From positions 1 through 43,621 of the forward strand of contig JBBQRS010000031.1 of the NCBI GenBank assembly GCA_038214535.1: a stretch of DNA of 43,621 bases. Direction: 5' to 3'. The DNA is from JBBQRS01 sp038214535 (lineage in GTDB: Bacteria > Chloroflexota > Anaerolineae > CG2-30-64-16). How positions within the stretch are numbered: position 1 is the first letter of the stretch; each line of letters starts with the position of its first letter. Below are positions 20,040 through 27,646 of this stretch, in pieces. Made by a program: the position numbers and the translations under genes. Under the pieces are notes generated by a model. That model did no database searches and was not told where the DNA came from. It worked only from the letters and a program-made list of their open reading frames with translations.

Positions 20040-20045
20040 TATAAT
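20040..20045 (+). promoter_or_regulatory. -10 box of thrC
   Basis: TATAAT lies 46 bases before the chosen thrC ATG, with a weak TTTCAA 18 bases upstream. A start near 20052 excludes the in-frame GTG at 20034 as the thrC start codon. Confidence 0.65.
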
Positions 20046-20090
20046 ACCCGCGCCGATTACATCACGATTAAGAGGTTTGGTCCGTCCATT

Positions 20091-21425
20091 ATGCCCCTAA
20101 ACGCCTGGTATCAATGTATCCGCGGCTGCCCACAGCGCCACGATATTTTCGACGTTATCTATCGGTGTCCGACTTGCGGCGGCCTGTTGGAAGTCGCGCA
20201 CGACGAAACGGCGCTCGCTGAGCGCTCCGGCGCGGCGTGGCGCGCCGCGTTCGATGACCGGGCGCGGCCGGGTGCAGCCAACGCGTATCCCCCCTCGGGC
20301 GTGTGGAACAAGGCCGAGTGGGTGCTGCCGATGTTGCGGCCAGCGAACGTCGTCTCGCTGGGCGAAGGGTTCACGCCGCTGTTGCCGTCACCGCGGCTAG
20401 GTGAGAGTTTAGGGATTCCCGATCTGTGGGTGAAACAGTGCGGCGTGAGTCACACCGGATCGTTCAAAGACCTGGGCATGACGGTGCTGGTGAGCGCGGT
20501 CGCGCAGATGATCGCCGACCGGCTCAATCCCGTGCGCGCCGTGGCCTGCGCCTCGACCGGAGACACCTCCGCGGCGCTGGCGGCCTATGCGGCGGCGGCG
20601 GGTATCCCGGCCATCGTCTTCCTGCCGCGCGGCAAGATCAGCACCGCGCAACTGATCCAGCCTATCGCCCACGGCGCGCTGGTGCTGGCGCTCGACACCG
20701 ATTTCGACGGCTGTATGCGGATCGTCCAGCAGGTGACCCAGGACGACACCATCTATCTCGCCAACTCGATGAACTCGTTACGCATCGAGGGGCAGAAGAC
20801 CGTGGGGATCGAGATCGCCCAGCAGTTGGGTTGGACTGTCCCCGATTGGATCGTGCTGCCGTCGGGGAACCTGGGCAACGTCTCGGCGCTGGCGCGGGGG
20901 TTGGCGCTGGCGCACCGTCTGGGCGTGATTGACCGGCTGCCCCGGCTGGCTGCTGCACAGGCCGAACGCGCCAACCCGTTGTATCAGGCTTACCGCGGTG
21001 GCTTCCGTGAGCTGGAACCGCAGACCGCGGGCGCAACCGCGGCGTCCGCGATTCGCATCGGCAACCCGGTGAGCTACGAACGGGCCGTTCACGCGCTGCG
21101 TGATTTCGATGGTGTGGTCGAGCAGGCCACGGAGGACGAGTTGGCCGACGCTGCGGCGCTGGCCGACCGGGCGGGACTATATGCCTGCCCGCACACCGGG
21201 GTGGCGCTGGCGGCCGCGGCGAAGCTGGCGCGCGCGGGCGTCATCCGCGAGGACGAGCGCGTGGTGGTGATCTCCACGGCGCACGGGCTGAAGTTCAACG
21301 AGTTCAAAGTGGGCTATCACGAAGACACCCTGGCGGAAGTCAGCGCGCGGCATCGCAACCCGCCCATCGAACTGCCCGCCGACCCCAACGCCGTCCGCCG
21401 CGCGTTGGATGCCTGGTTGATGTAA
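20091..21425 (+). CDS. thrC: Threonine synthase
   Basis: A PLP enzyme that turns O-phosphohomoserine into threonine. It has 444 residues from the ATG at 20091 (MPLNAWYQCIRGCPQRHDIF). An N-terminal cysteine cluster (C9, C13, C26, C29) forms a zinc-ribbon-like start, as in many threonine synthases. The Schiff-base Lys126 is in SHTGSFKDLGMTVLVSAVAQ. ACASTGDTSAALAAYAAAAG is the phosphate/PLP loop, and LPSGNLGNVSALARGLALAH completes the fold. The frame extends upstream to 20034 across the -10 box, which is rejected. Divergent from the arginine operon, which carries a homoserine dehydrogenase. Confidence 0.95.
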   Translation: MPLNAWYQCIRGCPQRHDIFDVIYRCPTCGGLLEVAHDETALAERSGAAWRAAFDDRARPGAANAYPPSGVWNKAEWVLPMLRPANVVSLGEGFTPLLPSPRLGESLGIPDLWVKQCGVSHTGSFKDLGMTVLVSAVAQMIADRLNPVRAVACASTGDTSAALAAYAAAAGIPAIVFLPRGKISTAQLIQPIAHGALVLALDTDFDGCMRIVQQVTQDDTIYLANSMNSLRIEGQKTVGIEIAQQLGWTVPDWIVLPSGNLGNVSALARGLALAHRLGVIDRLPRLAAAQAERANPLYQAYRGGFRELEPQTAGATAASAIRIGNPVSYERAVHALRDFDGVVEQATEDELADAAALADRAGLYACPHTGVALAAAAKLARAGVIREDERVVVISTAHGLKFNEFKVGYHEDTLAEVSARHRNPPIELPADPNAVRRALDAWLM

Positions 21426-21433
21426 GGAAGACA

Positions 21434-21493
21434 GCCACGAATTACACGAATTGCACGAAGAAAGAATTTAAAAAAATTCGTGCAATTCGTGGC
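21434..21493. repeat. Palindromic intergenic repeat, family D
   Basis: GCCACGAATTACACGAATTG (21434-21453) pairs, with two mismatches, with AAATTCGTGCAATTCGTGGC (21474-21493). It lies between thrC and the following dehydrogenase gene. It is AT-richer than its surroundings, which suggests it was acquired. A short element of this type could be a non-autonomous mobile repeat. Confidence 0.88.
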
Positions 21494-21522
21494 AAAAAAT
21501 CTGGCCTCAATGAGGAGGTGGT

Positions 21523-22611
21523 ATGGACATCGGTATCCCCAAACAGAAACGGCCCTATGATTATCGCGTTGGCTTGACGCCGATGGGCGTCGAGGTGCTG
21601 GCGCAGCTCGGCCATCGCTGTTACGTCGAACACGACGCCGGGCAGGGCAGCGGCTTCGACGACGAGCGTTACCGCCAGGCCGGCGCGCAAGTGGTCTACT
21701 CGACCAATGAACTATACGGGCGCAGCGAGTTGATCCTCACCATCTCGCGCCCGGTGCTCTCCGAGTTTGAGCTAATGCCCGAAGGACAAATCCTTTGCGG
21801 GTTCCTGCACCTCGCGGTCGCGCACCCCCGGAAACTTGACATCCTCCTGGAGCGCAACATCACGGCCATCGGCTACGAGACGATCCAGCTTGCGGATGGG
21901 CGGCTGCCGGTGTTGCACCCTGCCAGCCAGATCGCCGGGCGGATGGTTCCTCATGTCGCCGCGCACCTGTTGCAGAACGACGCGGGCGGTCACGGCATCC
22001 TCCTCGGCGGCGTGCCCGGCGTGCCGCCCGCCAATGTGGTAATCATCGGCGCGGGCGTGGTGGGCGCGAACGCCGCGCGCACGTTTCAGGCGATGGGCGC
22101 GCACGTGACCGTGTTGGACACCGAATTGCACCGGTTGGAGGAGCTGGAAGAGCACAATGGTCACATCCACACCATGGTGGCGTATGACTTCAACATCGCC
22201 CGCGTGGTCAAACACGCCGATGTGCTGGTCGGCGCAGTCTTGATTCCGGGGCGGCGCACACCGGTGCTGGTGACGCGCCAAATGGTGCGCACCATGAAGC
22301 CGCGGTCGGTCATCATGGATGTTTCCATTGATCAGGGCGGCTGCATCGAGACCAGCCGCCCGACGACCTATCAGAATCCGACCTTCATCGAGGAAGGCGT
22401 GATCCATTATGGCATCCCCAACATGACGGGGGTGCTGGCGCGCACCACCACGCACGCGATCAACAATGCCACCTGGCCGTTCATCCGCGAGATCACCGAG
22501 AAGGGGATCGAGCGCGCCCTGCTTGAGAACCCCGCGTTACGGCACGGGCTTTACACGCACGACGGCGAACTGGTGCATCCGGCCCTGCGTGAGACGGGGG
22601 GTGCGGCGTGA
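21523..22611 (+). CDS. Alanine dehydrogenase / PNT-alpha family oxidoreductase (atypical active site)
   Basis: The protein has 362 residues. The family layout is clear: MDIGIPKQKRPYDYRVGLTP, GQILCGFLHLAVA (about 88-100), LPVLHPASQIAGRMVPHVAA and the NAD site NVVIIGAGVVGANAARTFQA (171-190, GAGVVG at 176-181, acidic D199). PRSVIMDVSIDQGGCIETSR is the closing motif. However, the lysine-bearing KVKEP of true alanine dehydrogenases reads TISRP (73-77) here, so the reaction may differ. GAGGAGG precedes the ATG. The stop overlaps the start of the CoA-transferase gene (GTGA), so the two are translationally coupled and probably share a pathway. Dehydrogenase of the AlaDH/PNT family is sure; the substrate is not. 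Confidence 0.85.
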   Translation: MDIGIPKQKRPYDYRVGLTPMGVEVLAQLGHRCYVEHDAGQGSGFDDERYRQAGAQVVYSTNELYGRSELILTISRPVLSEFELMPEGQILCGFLHLAVAHPRKLDILLERNITAIGYETIQLADGRLPVLHPASQIAGRMVPHVAAHLLQNDAGGHGILLGGVPGVPPANVVIIGAGVVGANAARTFQAMGAHVTVLDTELHRLEELEEHNGHIHTMVAYDFNIARVVKHADVLVGAVLIPGRRTPVLVTRQMVRTMKPRSVIMDVSIDQGGCIETSRPTTYQNPTFIEEGVIHYGIPNMTGVLARTTTHAINNATWPFIREITEKGIERALLENPALRHGLYTHDGELVHPALRETGGAA

Positions 22612-23906
22612 AGTGGCAAGAGATCTATCAGAACAAGCTGTGCAGCGCCGATGAAGCCGTGCAGGCCATCCGGTCACATCAACGGGTGTTCATGACGGGC
22701 AATTGCAGCGTGCCGAAGGAGTTACTGGGCGCGCTGGTGCGGCGCGCGCCGGAGCTGGAGGATGTTGAGATCGTCCAGGTGTTGACCATCGGCCCGGCGG
22801 AATACGTCGAACCGCAGATGGCGGGCCACATCCGGGTGAACTCGCTCTTCATCAGCGCCAATGTGCGTAAGGCGATCAATGAGGGGCGGGCGGACTTTAC
22901 CCCGATCATGCTGAGCCAGATTCCACAGGCCTTACGCGAGCCGGGGTTGTTGCGCCCCGATGCGGCGATGATTCACTGCTCGCCGCCCGATGAGCATGGA
23001 TTCTGCACCTACGGGGTGGAAGTGGGGCTGACCAAACCGGCGGCGGAGTCGGCGGCCATTGTGATCGCGGAGGTGAACGACCGGATGCCGCGCTCGCTGG
23101 GCGACAGCTTCGTCCACGTGAGCCGGTTGACGCACATCGTGCCGGTGAGCTATCCGATTGTGGAGGTGCCGATGGGGGCGCCCGGCGAGTTGCAGAAACA
23201 GATCGCCGGGCACATCGTCGAGTTGATCCCCGACGGCGCAACGATGCAGATGGGCATCGGGGAAATCCCGGATGCCGTCCTGCTCTACCTGCAAGACAAG
23301 CGCGACCTGGGCGTCCACACCGAGTTGTTCTCGGACGGCGTGATAGACCTGATTGATTCCGGGGTGCTCACCAACGCCGCCAAGACCATCCATCGCGGCA
23401 AGATCATCTCCGGCTTCGCCATCGGTTCGCAGCGACTGTATGACTACATGGACAACAACCCGCTGTTCGAGTTCCATCCGCAGGACTACATCAATGACCC
23501 GTTCGTCATCGCGCAGAACAGCAAGCAGGTGGCGCTCAATTCGGCGTTAGAAATAGACCTCACGGGGCAGGTGTGCGCGGATTCTATCGGGACGATCTTC
23601 TACAGCGGGGTGGGCGGGCAGCTTGACTTCATCTACGGCGCGTCGCGTTCGCCGGGGGGCGTCCCGATCATCGCGCTGCCGGCGACCGCGAAGGAAGGCG
23701 CGATCAGTCGTATCGTCCCGACCTTGAAGCTCGGCGCAGGAGTGGTGACCACGCGCAACCACGTGCATTACGTCGTCACGGAATATGGGGTGGCCGATCT
23801 GTTTGCCCGGACGATTCGCGAGCGCGTTCGGGCGCTCATCGGCATCGCCGCGCCGCAGTTTCGCGAGGAGTTGACGTACTTCGCGAAACAGCAGCGCTGG
23901 CTTTGA
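22608..23906 (+). CDS. Acetyl-CoA hydrolase/transferase family CoA-transferase
   Basis: The protein has 432 residues and starts at a GTG that overlaps the stop of the preceding gene. The family blocks are IPDGATMQMGIGEIPDAVLL (about 206-225) and LGVHTELFSDGVIDLIDSGV (about 231-250), whose Glu is the covalent CoA carrier in this family. DFIYGASRSPGGVPIIALPA and VHYVVTEYGVADLFARTIRE close it. The layout matches 4-hydroxybutyrate CoA-transferases and succinyl-CoA:acetate transferases. Coupling to an AlaDH-like enzyme suggests amino-acid or oxo-acid fermentation, which is inference. It converges on citrate synthase with a 3-base gap between stop codons. Confidence 0.9.
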   Translation: MKWQEIYQNKLCSADEAVQAIRSHQRVFMTGNCSVPKELLGALVRRAPELEDVEIVQVLTIGPAEYVEPQMAGHIRVNSLFISANVRKAINEGRADFTPIMLSQIPQALREPGLLRPDAAMIHCSPPDEHGFCTYGVEVGLTKPAAESAAIVIAEVNDRMPRSLGDSFVHVSRLTHIVPVSYPIVEVPMGAPGELQKQIAGHIVELIPDGATMQMGIGEIPDAVLLYLQDKRDLGVHTELFSDGVIDLIDSGVLTNAAKTIHRGKIISGFAIGSQRLYDYMDNNPLFEFHPQDYINDPFVIAQNSKQVALNSALEIDLTGQVCADSIGTIFYSGVGGQLDFIYGASRSPGGVPIIALPATAKEGAISRIVPTLKLGAGVVTTRNHVHYVVTEYGVADLFARTIRERVRALIGIAAPQFREELTYFAKQQRWL

Positions 23907-23909
23907 GCG

Positions 23910-25079
23910 TCAGGCGCGCGCCTCGATCGGCACGTAGGGCAGTTGATGCTCACCCGTGTAGTGCGAGAGCGGGCGAATCAACCGGTTGTTGGATTGCTGC
24001 TCGTAGACGTGCGACGTCCAGCCGACGACGCGGCTGATCGCGAACATCGAGGTGAAGGTATCGGGCGGCAACCCCAGCGAATAGAGCAACGGGGCTGAGT
24101 AAAAGTCCACGTTGGCGCTGAGGTTGCGATCCTGGAAATAGGAATCGGCCATGGCGACCTTTTCAAGTTTGGCAGCGATGTCGAACCACTTGCCTTCGCT
24201 ATTCGCCTCGACCATCTTTTGGAGGTTTTTCATCAACGGCGCAGCGCGCGGGTCGCGCACCTTGTAAACGCGGTGCCCCATGCCCATCACGCGTTGGCCC
24301 TGAGCGCGTGCTTGCTCAAACCACGGCGCGACGTTTTCCACGGAATCAATTTCCAGGAACTGCACCATTGCTTCCTGCACGGCGCGGCCATGGAGCGGGC
24401 CCTTGAGCGCTGCCATGCCGGCCACAATGGCAGAATGTAAATCTGAACCGGTGGATGCCGTCACGCGCGCCGTGAAGGTGGACGCGTTAAGCTCATGCTC
24501 GGCCAGGAGGAGTAAATACTGATCCAACGCCTTCGCGGCCAGTGGATCGGGGTCCTTACCCTTGAGCATCCAGAGGAAATTGGCGGCATGATCGAGGTCC
24601 ATCCGCGGCTTGATCGGCTCTTCGCCCTGACGCAGCCGTTCGTAAGCCGCCAGCGCGCTCGCCATTTGGCCAACCAGCCGGCATGCCTTGTTCGCGTGCG
24701 CTTCGGCGGTCATGTCTTCCGACTCGGGGTCGTAATGCGCGAGGAGGGAGACCACGCTGCGGAGCACCGCCATAGGGTCGGCCGTCTTGGGCAGGTCGCG
24801 CAATGTGGCGACGATCTCCGGCGGGAGATAGCGACACTGGCGTGACTTCATCTTCATCACTTCAAGCTCGGAAGCGGTGGGCAAATGGCTCTGCCAGAGC
24901 AGATAAGCGACTTCTTCGAAGCTACTATTCTCGGCCAAAACACGGATGTCGTAGCCTCGATATTCGAGAATGCCTTCTGCGCCGTCTACAAAGCTGATAC
25001 TGCTGTCTGCTACGACCATACCTGCAAGGCCGCCGCCGCCCTTTGCGGGCGCAGTCGGGGTCGCTTCTGCATTGCTCAC
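23910..25079 (-). CDS. gltA: Citrate synthase
   Basis: Condenses acetyl-CoA and oxaloacetate in the citric acid cycle. The protein has 389 residues and starts at a GTG with GGAGG about 7 bases upstream (MSNAEATPTAPAKGGGGLAG). DSSISFVDGAEGILEYRGYD (about 26-45) is the usual N-terminal strand region. LKGPLHGRAVQEAMVQFLEI (about 229-248) has one catalytic His, and MGMGHRVYKVRDPRAAP (about 276-292) has another His with the conserved Asp-Pro-Arg. The C-terminal Arg-rich motif reads RVVGWTSHVYEQ. Its length fits the type II dimeric form found in Gram-positive-like bacteria. 2-methylcitrate synthase activity cannot be excluded. Confidence 0.95.
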   Translation of the reverse strand: MSNAEATPTAPAKGGGGLAGMVVADSSISFVDGAEGILEYRGYDIRVLAENSSFEEVAYLLWQSHLPTASELEVMKMKSRQCRYLPPEIVATLRDLPKTADPMAVLRSVVSLLAHYDPESEDMTAEAHANKACRLVGQMASALAAYERLRQGEEPIKPRMDLDHAANFLWMLKGKDPDPLAAKALDQYLLLLAEHELNASTFTARVTASTGSDLHSAIVAGMAALKGPLHGRAVQEAMVQFLEIDSVENVAPWFEQARAQGQRVMGMGHRVYKVRDPRAAPLMKNLQKMVEANSEGKWFDIAAKLEKVAMADSYFQDRNLSANVDFYSAPLLYSLGLPPDTFTSMFAISRVVGWTSHVYEQQSNNRLIRPLSHYTGEHQLPYVPIEARA

Positions 25080-25192
25080 GGGGTCCCTCCGGTTCGAGTT
25101 TTAAAAATGGCCTGCGTGTGGAAGCTGTCCTGTCAGCCTGCGACCGGATCAAACCCTGATCGAGGCGTTAATGGGCAATCACGTGGCTTCAG

Positions 25193-25221
25193 AATATAAC
25201 GCAGATGTTGTGAAGCGTCAA
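25193..25221 (-). promoter_or_regulatory. Promoter of citrate synthase
   Basis: TTGACG (25216-25221), 17 bases, TATATT (25193-25198) on the minus strand. The transcript would start about 107 bases before the gltA GTG. Confidence 0.75.
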
Positions 25222-25250
25222 GTGAGGGGAAAAACGCAGCCTGGGTTTCA

Positions 25251-25290
25251 CAAAAAGAAATGGGCGACACACCTTCTGCGCGCCGCCCAT
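25251..25290 (-). terminator. Terminator of the PDO gene
   Basis: On the minus strand ATGGGCG (25284-25290) pairs with CGCCCAT (25260-25266), followed by TTCTTTTTG. It lies just after the stop codon of the disulfide oxidoreductase gene and before the gltA promoter. Confidence 0.85.
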
Positions 25291-25312
25291 CGTGACAACG
25301 TCGGAAAACCGC

Positions 25313-25954
25313 TTATTTCAAGATCGCGGCGAATTCTTCCATCAGCATATTCTCGGGCACGGCGCCCTCGATCTGAATCGTTTCGTTGATGACCGTGCGC
25401 GGCACGCCCATCACCTCATACTTCGTCGCCATGTCGGGAAATTCCATGACCTCGACCATGTCGCCAGTGATGAAATCACTCTCAACGGCCAATTGGTGCG
25501 CGAGCAACACGGCTCGCGGGCAGTACGGTCAGGTGGGTGTGGTGAACACCTGGATGCGCACCGGCTGGGTCAACCCGGCCACCGTCGCGCGGGTGGCCTC
25601 CGATAGGCCGGACTCGCCCGCGGACACCATCTTGATATCCTCGATCAGTGTGCCGAACTCATAGCCGGACGGAATCCCGTATAGCCGGACGCCGTAGTCC
25701 TTGGCGCCAACCACCGCCACCGCAGGAACCTTGTCTATGCCCAATTCGGCTGCGGCCAGCTTATCGGCATCGAAATCATAGACTTCGACGGAGATATGGT
25801 CGGAAAGGGCCGCGACCTCTTCCACCAACTCCCGTGTTTCCTTGCAGTATTGGCAGTCCTCTTCTTGGGTGAACATCTTGAGGGTCACCGGGGTCTTAAT
25901 ATCTGCCAGCATGCTTGCCACATCTTTACGAATTTCTTCGTTCAGTAAAGCCAT
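25313..25954 (-). CDS. Two-domain protein disulfide oxidoreductase (PDO), probable selenoprotein with UGA-coded Sec142
   Basis: Read through one TGA (25529-25531), the frame gives 213 residues with two thioredoxin folds. The first domain has EEDCQYCKE (Cys34, Cys37), DFDADKLAAAELGIDKVPAV and GVRLYGIPSGYEFGTLIEDI. The second begins VRIQVFTTPT-(UGA)-PYCPRAV and has KYEVMGVPRTVINE. Archaeal and thermophile PDO proteins have CQYC in domain one and TPTCPYCP in domain two, so the UGA falls exactly on the first Cys of the second active site. Frame and homology continue unbroken after it. A hairpin meeting bacterial SECIS rules lies 10 bases downstream. AAGGAGG lies 11 bases before the ATG. Family role: dithiol/disulfide exchange in the cytosol. 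Alternatives are a TGC-to-TGA mutation or a sequencing error; both would leave the domain broken at its catalytic residue only, an unlikely place by chance. Confidence 0.85.
25499..25531 (-). promoter_or_regulatory. Candidate bacterial SECIS element after the in-frame UGA
   Basis: Ten bases after UGA, CGCGAGC (25512-25518) pairs perfectly with GCTCGCG (25499-25505) around the six-base loop CGUGUU. The published rules for bacterial SECIS ask for an upper stem of 4-16 bp, an apical loop of 3-14 bases with a G among the first two, and about 16-37 bases from UGA to loop. Here these are 7 bp, 6 bases with G second, and 17 bases. The arms are part of the coding sequence. Confidence 0.72.
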
Positions 25955-26164
25955 CTAAGGTATATCCTCCTTCTTGCTTGCTTACCGTTGATTATTTCGA
26001 TGATTTCAGCAGGTGTTTGGTTACAATCATCTTGCGCCGGAATCATATCACATCCTTCTCATAATCAGCAGATTCAGGACGGCCCGATCTGTGACTGGTT
26101 CCCTCTCATCTTGCTCATCTTGCCAATGATGCACACAAAGAGATTTCATGCTTAGAACAACTTG

Positions 26165-26193
26165 TTGACAAGTCTACCAACGAGTGCTATGAT
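26165..26193 (+). promoter_or_regulatory. Strong sigma70-type promoter of the isoprenoid-enzyme / LW-peptide operon
   Basis: TTGACA (26165-26170), 17 bases, TATGAT (26188-26193). The start would be near 26200, giving about 78 bases before the first small ORF. The rest of the 25955-26367 gap holds the PDO upstream region (ribosome site only recognised) and the small ORF at 26278; nothing else is evident. Confidence 0.85.
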
Positions 26194-26277
26194 ATTGCGC
26201 GCGTGTAATCAATCACTGGCTTATACACCGACACTTGTTTTTGCAGAGTGATGTTCCAGGAAAGGATATGATCCAGG

Positions 26278-26352
26278 ATGGCAGGGCAAGTTGTGGCCGG
26301 TTTTCACGAAGGCGTCGGCATGGGTTATGCGGCCGGCAGACCTCTCTGGTAG
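26278..26352 (+). CDS. 24-residue peptide ending GRPLW (possible leaderless LW-peptide)
   Basis: The ORF runs ATG to TAG in the 5' region of the operon, starts MAGQVVAGFH and ends EGVGMGYAAGRPLW. AAAGGA lies 11 bases upstream. It aligns with the C-terminal part of the peptide encoded at 27386: QVVAGFH-EGVG against EVVAAAFAKGVG, and both end LW. So it is either a minimal core peptide without a leader, or a remnant of a duplicated precursor gene. The gene for the isoprenoid enzyme starts 15 bases after its stop. The shared ending with two neighbours argues against a chance ORF. Confidence 0.6.
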   Translation: MAGQVVAGFHEGVGMGYAAGRPLW

Positions 26353-26367
26353 ATCATTCAGGTTCCC

Positions 26368-27426
26368 GTGACCGAAATTGCACGTCTCGAAAAGGTATTG
26401 TGGACGGCGGATGATCCGGCGGTGCGCGCGGTGAGCGCCGCGTTCATCGCCGGGATGACCCGCCTCGCGCCTCAACTTCTTATGCCGGCGATGCTGGCGC
26501 TGGAGAAATTCGCGCGACCGAACTGGAGCATGGAATGGTATCTGCCGCGCTGGATCGGTGAGGCGTTCGGCGCGCCGCCTCAGACGTGGCAAAGCCTGAT
26601 GCTCTCGAATCTATATGGCCTCGCGTATGTAAAGCTAAGGGATGACCTGGCCGACGGCGAGACGGGCGACCTGTCAGATGCGGCATCGCATGCGTTGTGC
26701 ATGGCGTTCTACACACTGTGGAACGATGCATACCGTGCCCTGTTCGGGGCCAATCCAGCCTTCTGGGAATATTATGAGCGTTATCTGGCGCAATGGTCTG
26801 CTGCGACGCTGGAAGGCGACCACGACGGCGCGGGTCATCCCGCGCCGCTTTCGTCTGAGGGCCGGTTACAACTGGCGCATCGGGGCGCACCCCTGAAAAT
26901 CTGCTGCACGGGTGTGGCAATCCTTACGAACAGACCGAAGTTGATTGCCGACATGGAAACAGCGATAGATCATCTGCTGGCTGCCGCCGTGTTGCTCGAT
27001 CACGCGGGCGACTGGGTGGAAGACCTGGCCGCCGGACGCTACAACGCGTTCGTCGCTTATGCCTCGGGCTTGCCGCAAATTGTGGCGAACCGGGAGCAGA
27101 ACCGCCAACGCGTGCATGAGGAACTGTACCTGGGCGCGACGGCGCGCCCTTACTATGCCGCCATTCGAGAAGAGATTGATGCGGCTGACGACATTGCACA
27201 GGCCATCGGCTGCGAGGGTTTGCACGATTTTCTGGTCTGGTTGGATGCCGAGACCCTTGAGATCGCAGAACGCCTGGCGGCGGACGTGGCGGGCCGCCTG
27301 AGCACGGCAATGAGCGAGCTTTTCGGCGTTGAAATAGATGCGCTGGTTCCTGCAGATCGAACCTTTGGATTGAAGGAGTCACAAGATGGAAAAACCTACG
27401 GTAACACCACCACCGGATGCGCGTGA
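26368..27426 (+). CDS. Class I isoprenoid-synthase-like enzyme (ComQ-like or squalene/phytoene-synthase-like)
   Basis: The protein has 352 residues and starts at a GTG 15 bases after the small ORF, with only a weak ribosome site, so coupled translation is likely. It is helical throughout, with two acidic metal-binding motifs: YVKLRDDLADGE (DDxxD at 92-96) and LLDHAGDWVEDLAAGRYNAF (from 209). The second resembles the aspartate-rich region of squalene/phytoene synthases. Such enzymes bind a prenyl diphosphate through magnesium. ComQ of Bacillus has the same fold and prenylates a Trp of the ComX peptide. Here the linked peptides end in Trp, so tryptophan prenylation is proposed, not shown. Its 3' end overlaps the next peptide gene by 41 bases, and the peptide's AAGGAG site lies inside this gene. 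Terpene synthesis proper is the main alternative. Confidence 0.75.
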   Translation: MTEIARLEKVLWTADDPAVRAVSAAFIAGMTRLAPQLLMPAMLALEKFARPNWSMEWYLPRWIGEAFGAPPQTWQSLMLSNLYGLAYVKLRDDLADGETGDLSDAASHALCMAFYTLWNDAYRALFGANPAFWEYYERYLAQWSAATLEGDHDGAGHPAPLSSEGRLQLAHRGAPLKICCTGVAILTNRPKLIADMETAIDHLLAAAVLLDHAGDWVEDLAAGRYNAFVAYASGLPQIVANREQNRQRVHEELYLGATARPYYAAIREEIDAADDIAQAIGCEGLHDFLVWLDAETLEIAERLAADVAGRLSTAMSELFGVEIDALVPADRTFGLKESQDGKTYGNTTTGCA

Positions 27427-27646
27427 GGGGCTTGAACGCCTCATCGGTAAGGCGCTGCTGGACGACGACTTCCGCGCCTATCTGCTCGACGACCCGGTGG
27501 CGGCGGCCGGCGAGGCCGGCCTCGAACTGACGGACTACCAGGTGGCGCGCCTCAAGAGCCTCAATCCGGGCGCGATCGAGGTGGTTGCGGCCGCGTTCGC
27601 AAAGGGCGTCGGGCTCAATGTGACGGGGGCGATGCGTCTGTGGTAA
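27386..27646 (+). CDS. Putative RiPP precursor, NHLP-type leader with C-terminal AMRLW
   Basis: The protein has 86 residues. The leader resembles the NHLP-clan (Os1348/Franean1_4349-like) precursors: GLERLIGKALLDDDFRAYLL, DDPVAAAGEAGLELTDYQ, then a helix ending AIEVVAAAFAKGVG. The presumed core GLNVTGAMRLW is short and lacks Cys, so thioether or thiazole chemistry is not expected; the sole Trp is the last residue. AAGGAG lies 6-8 bases before the ATG, inside the enzyme gene. Two strong hairpins follow the stop codon. A modified ribosomal peptide is inferred from leader type, size, and linkage to an isoprenoid enzyme. Confidence 0.78.
   Translation: MEKPTVTPPPDAREGLERLIGKALLDDDFRAYLLDDPVAAAGEAGLELTDYQVARLKSLNPGAIEVVAAAFAKGVGLNVTGAMRLW

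Noticed and set aside
25313..25510. The C-terminal part of the PDO as a separate small gene starting at an internal TTG
   Set aside because: It would lack its catalytic motif and a ribosome site. The family similarity runs without a break across the TGA, so one gene with a recoded codon fits better.
26221..26592. A 123-codon minus-strand open frame across the start of the isoprenoid enzyme gene
   Set aside because: It has no domain, lies opposite a coding region and opposite the small LW ORF, and has no promoter.
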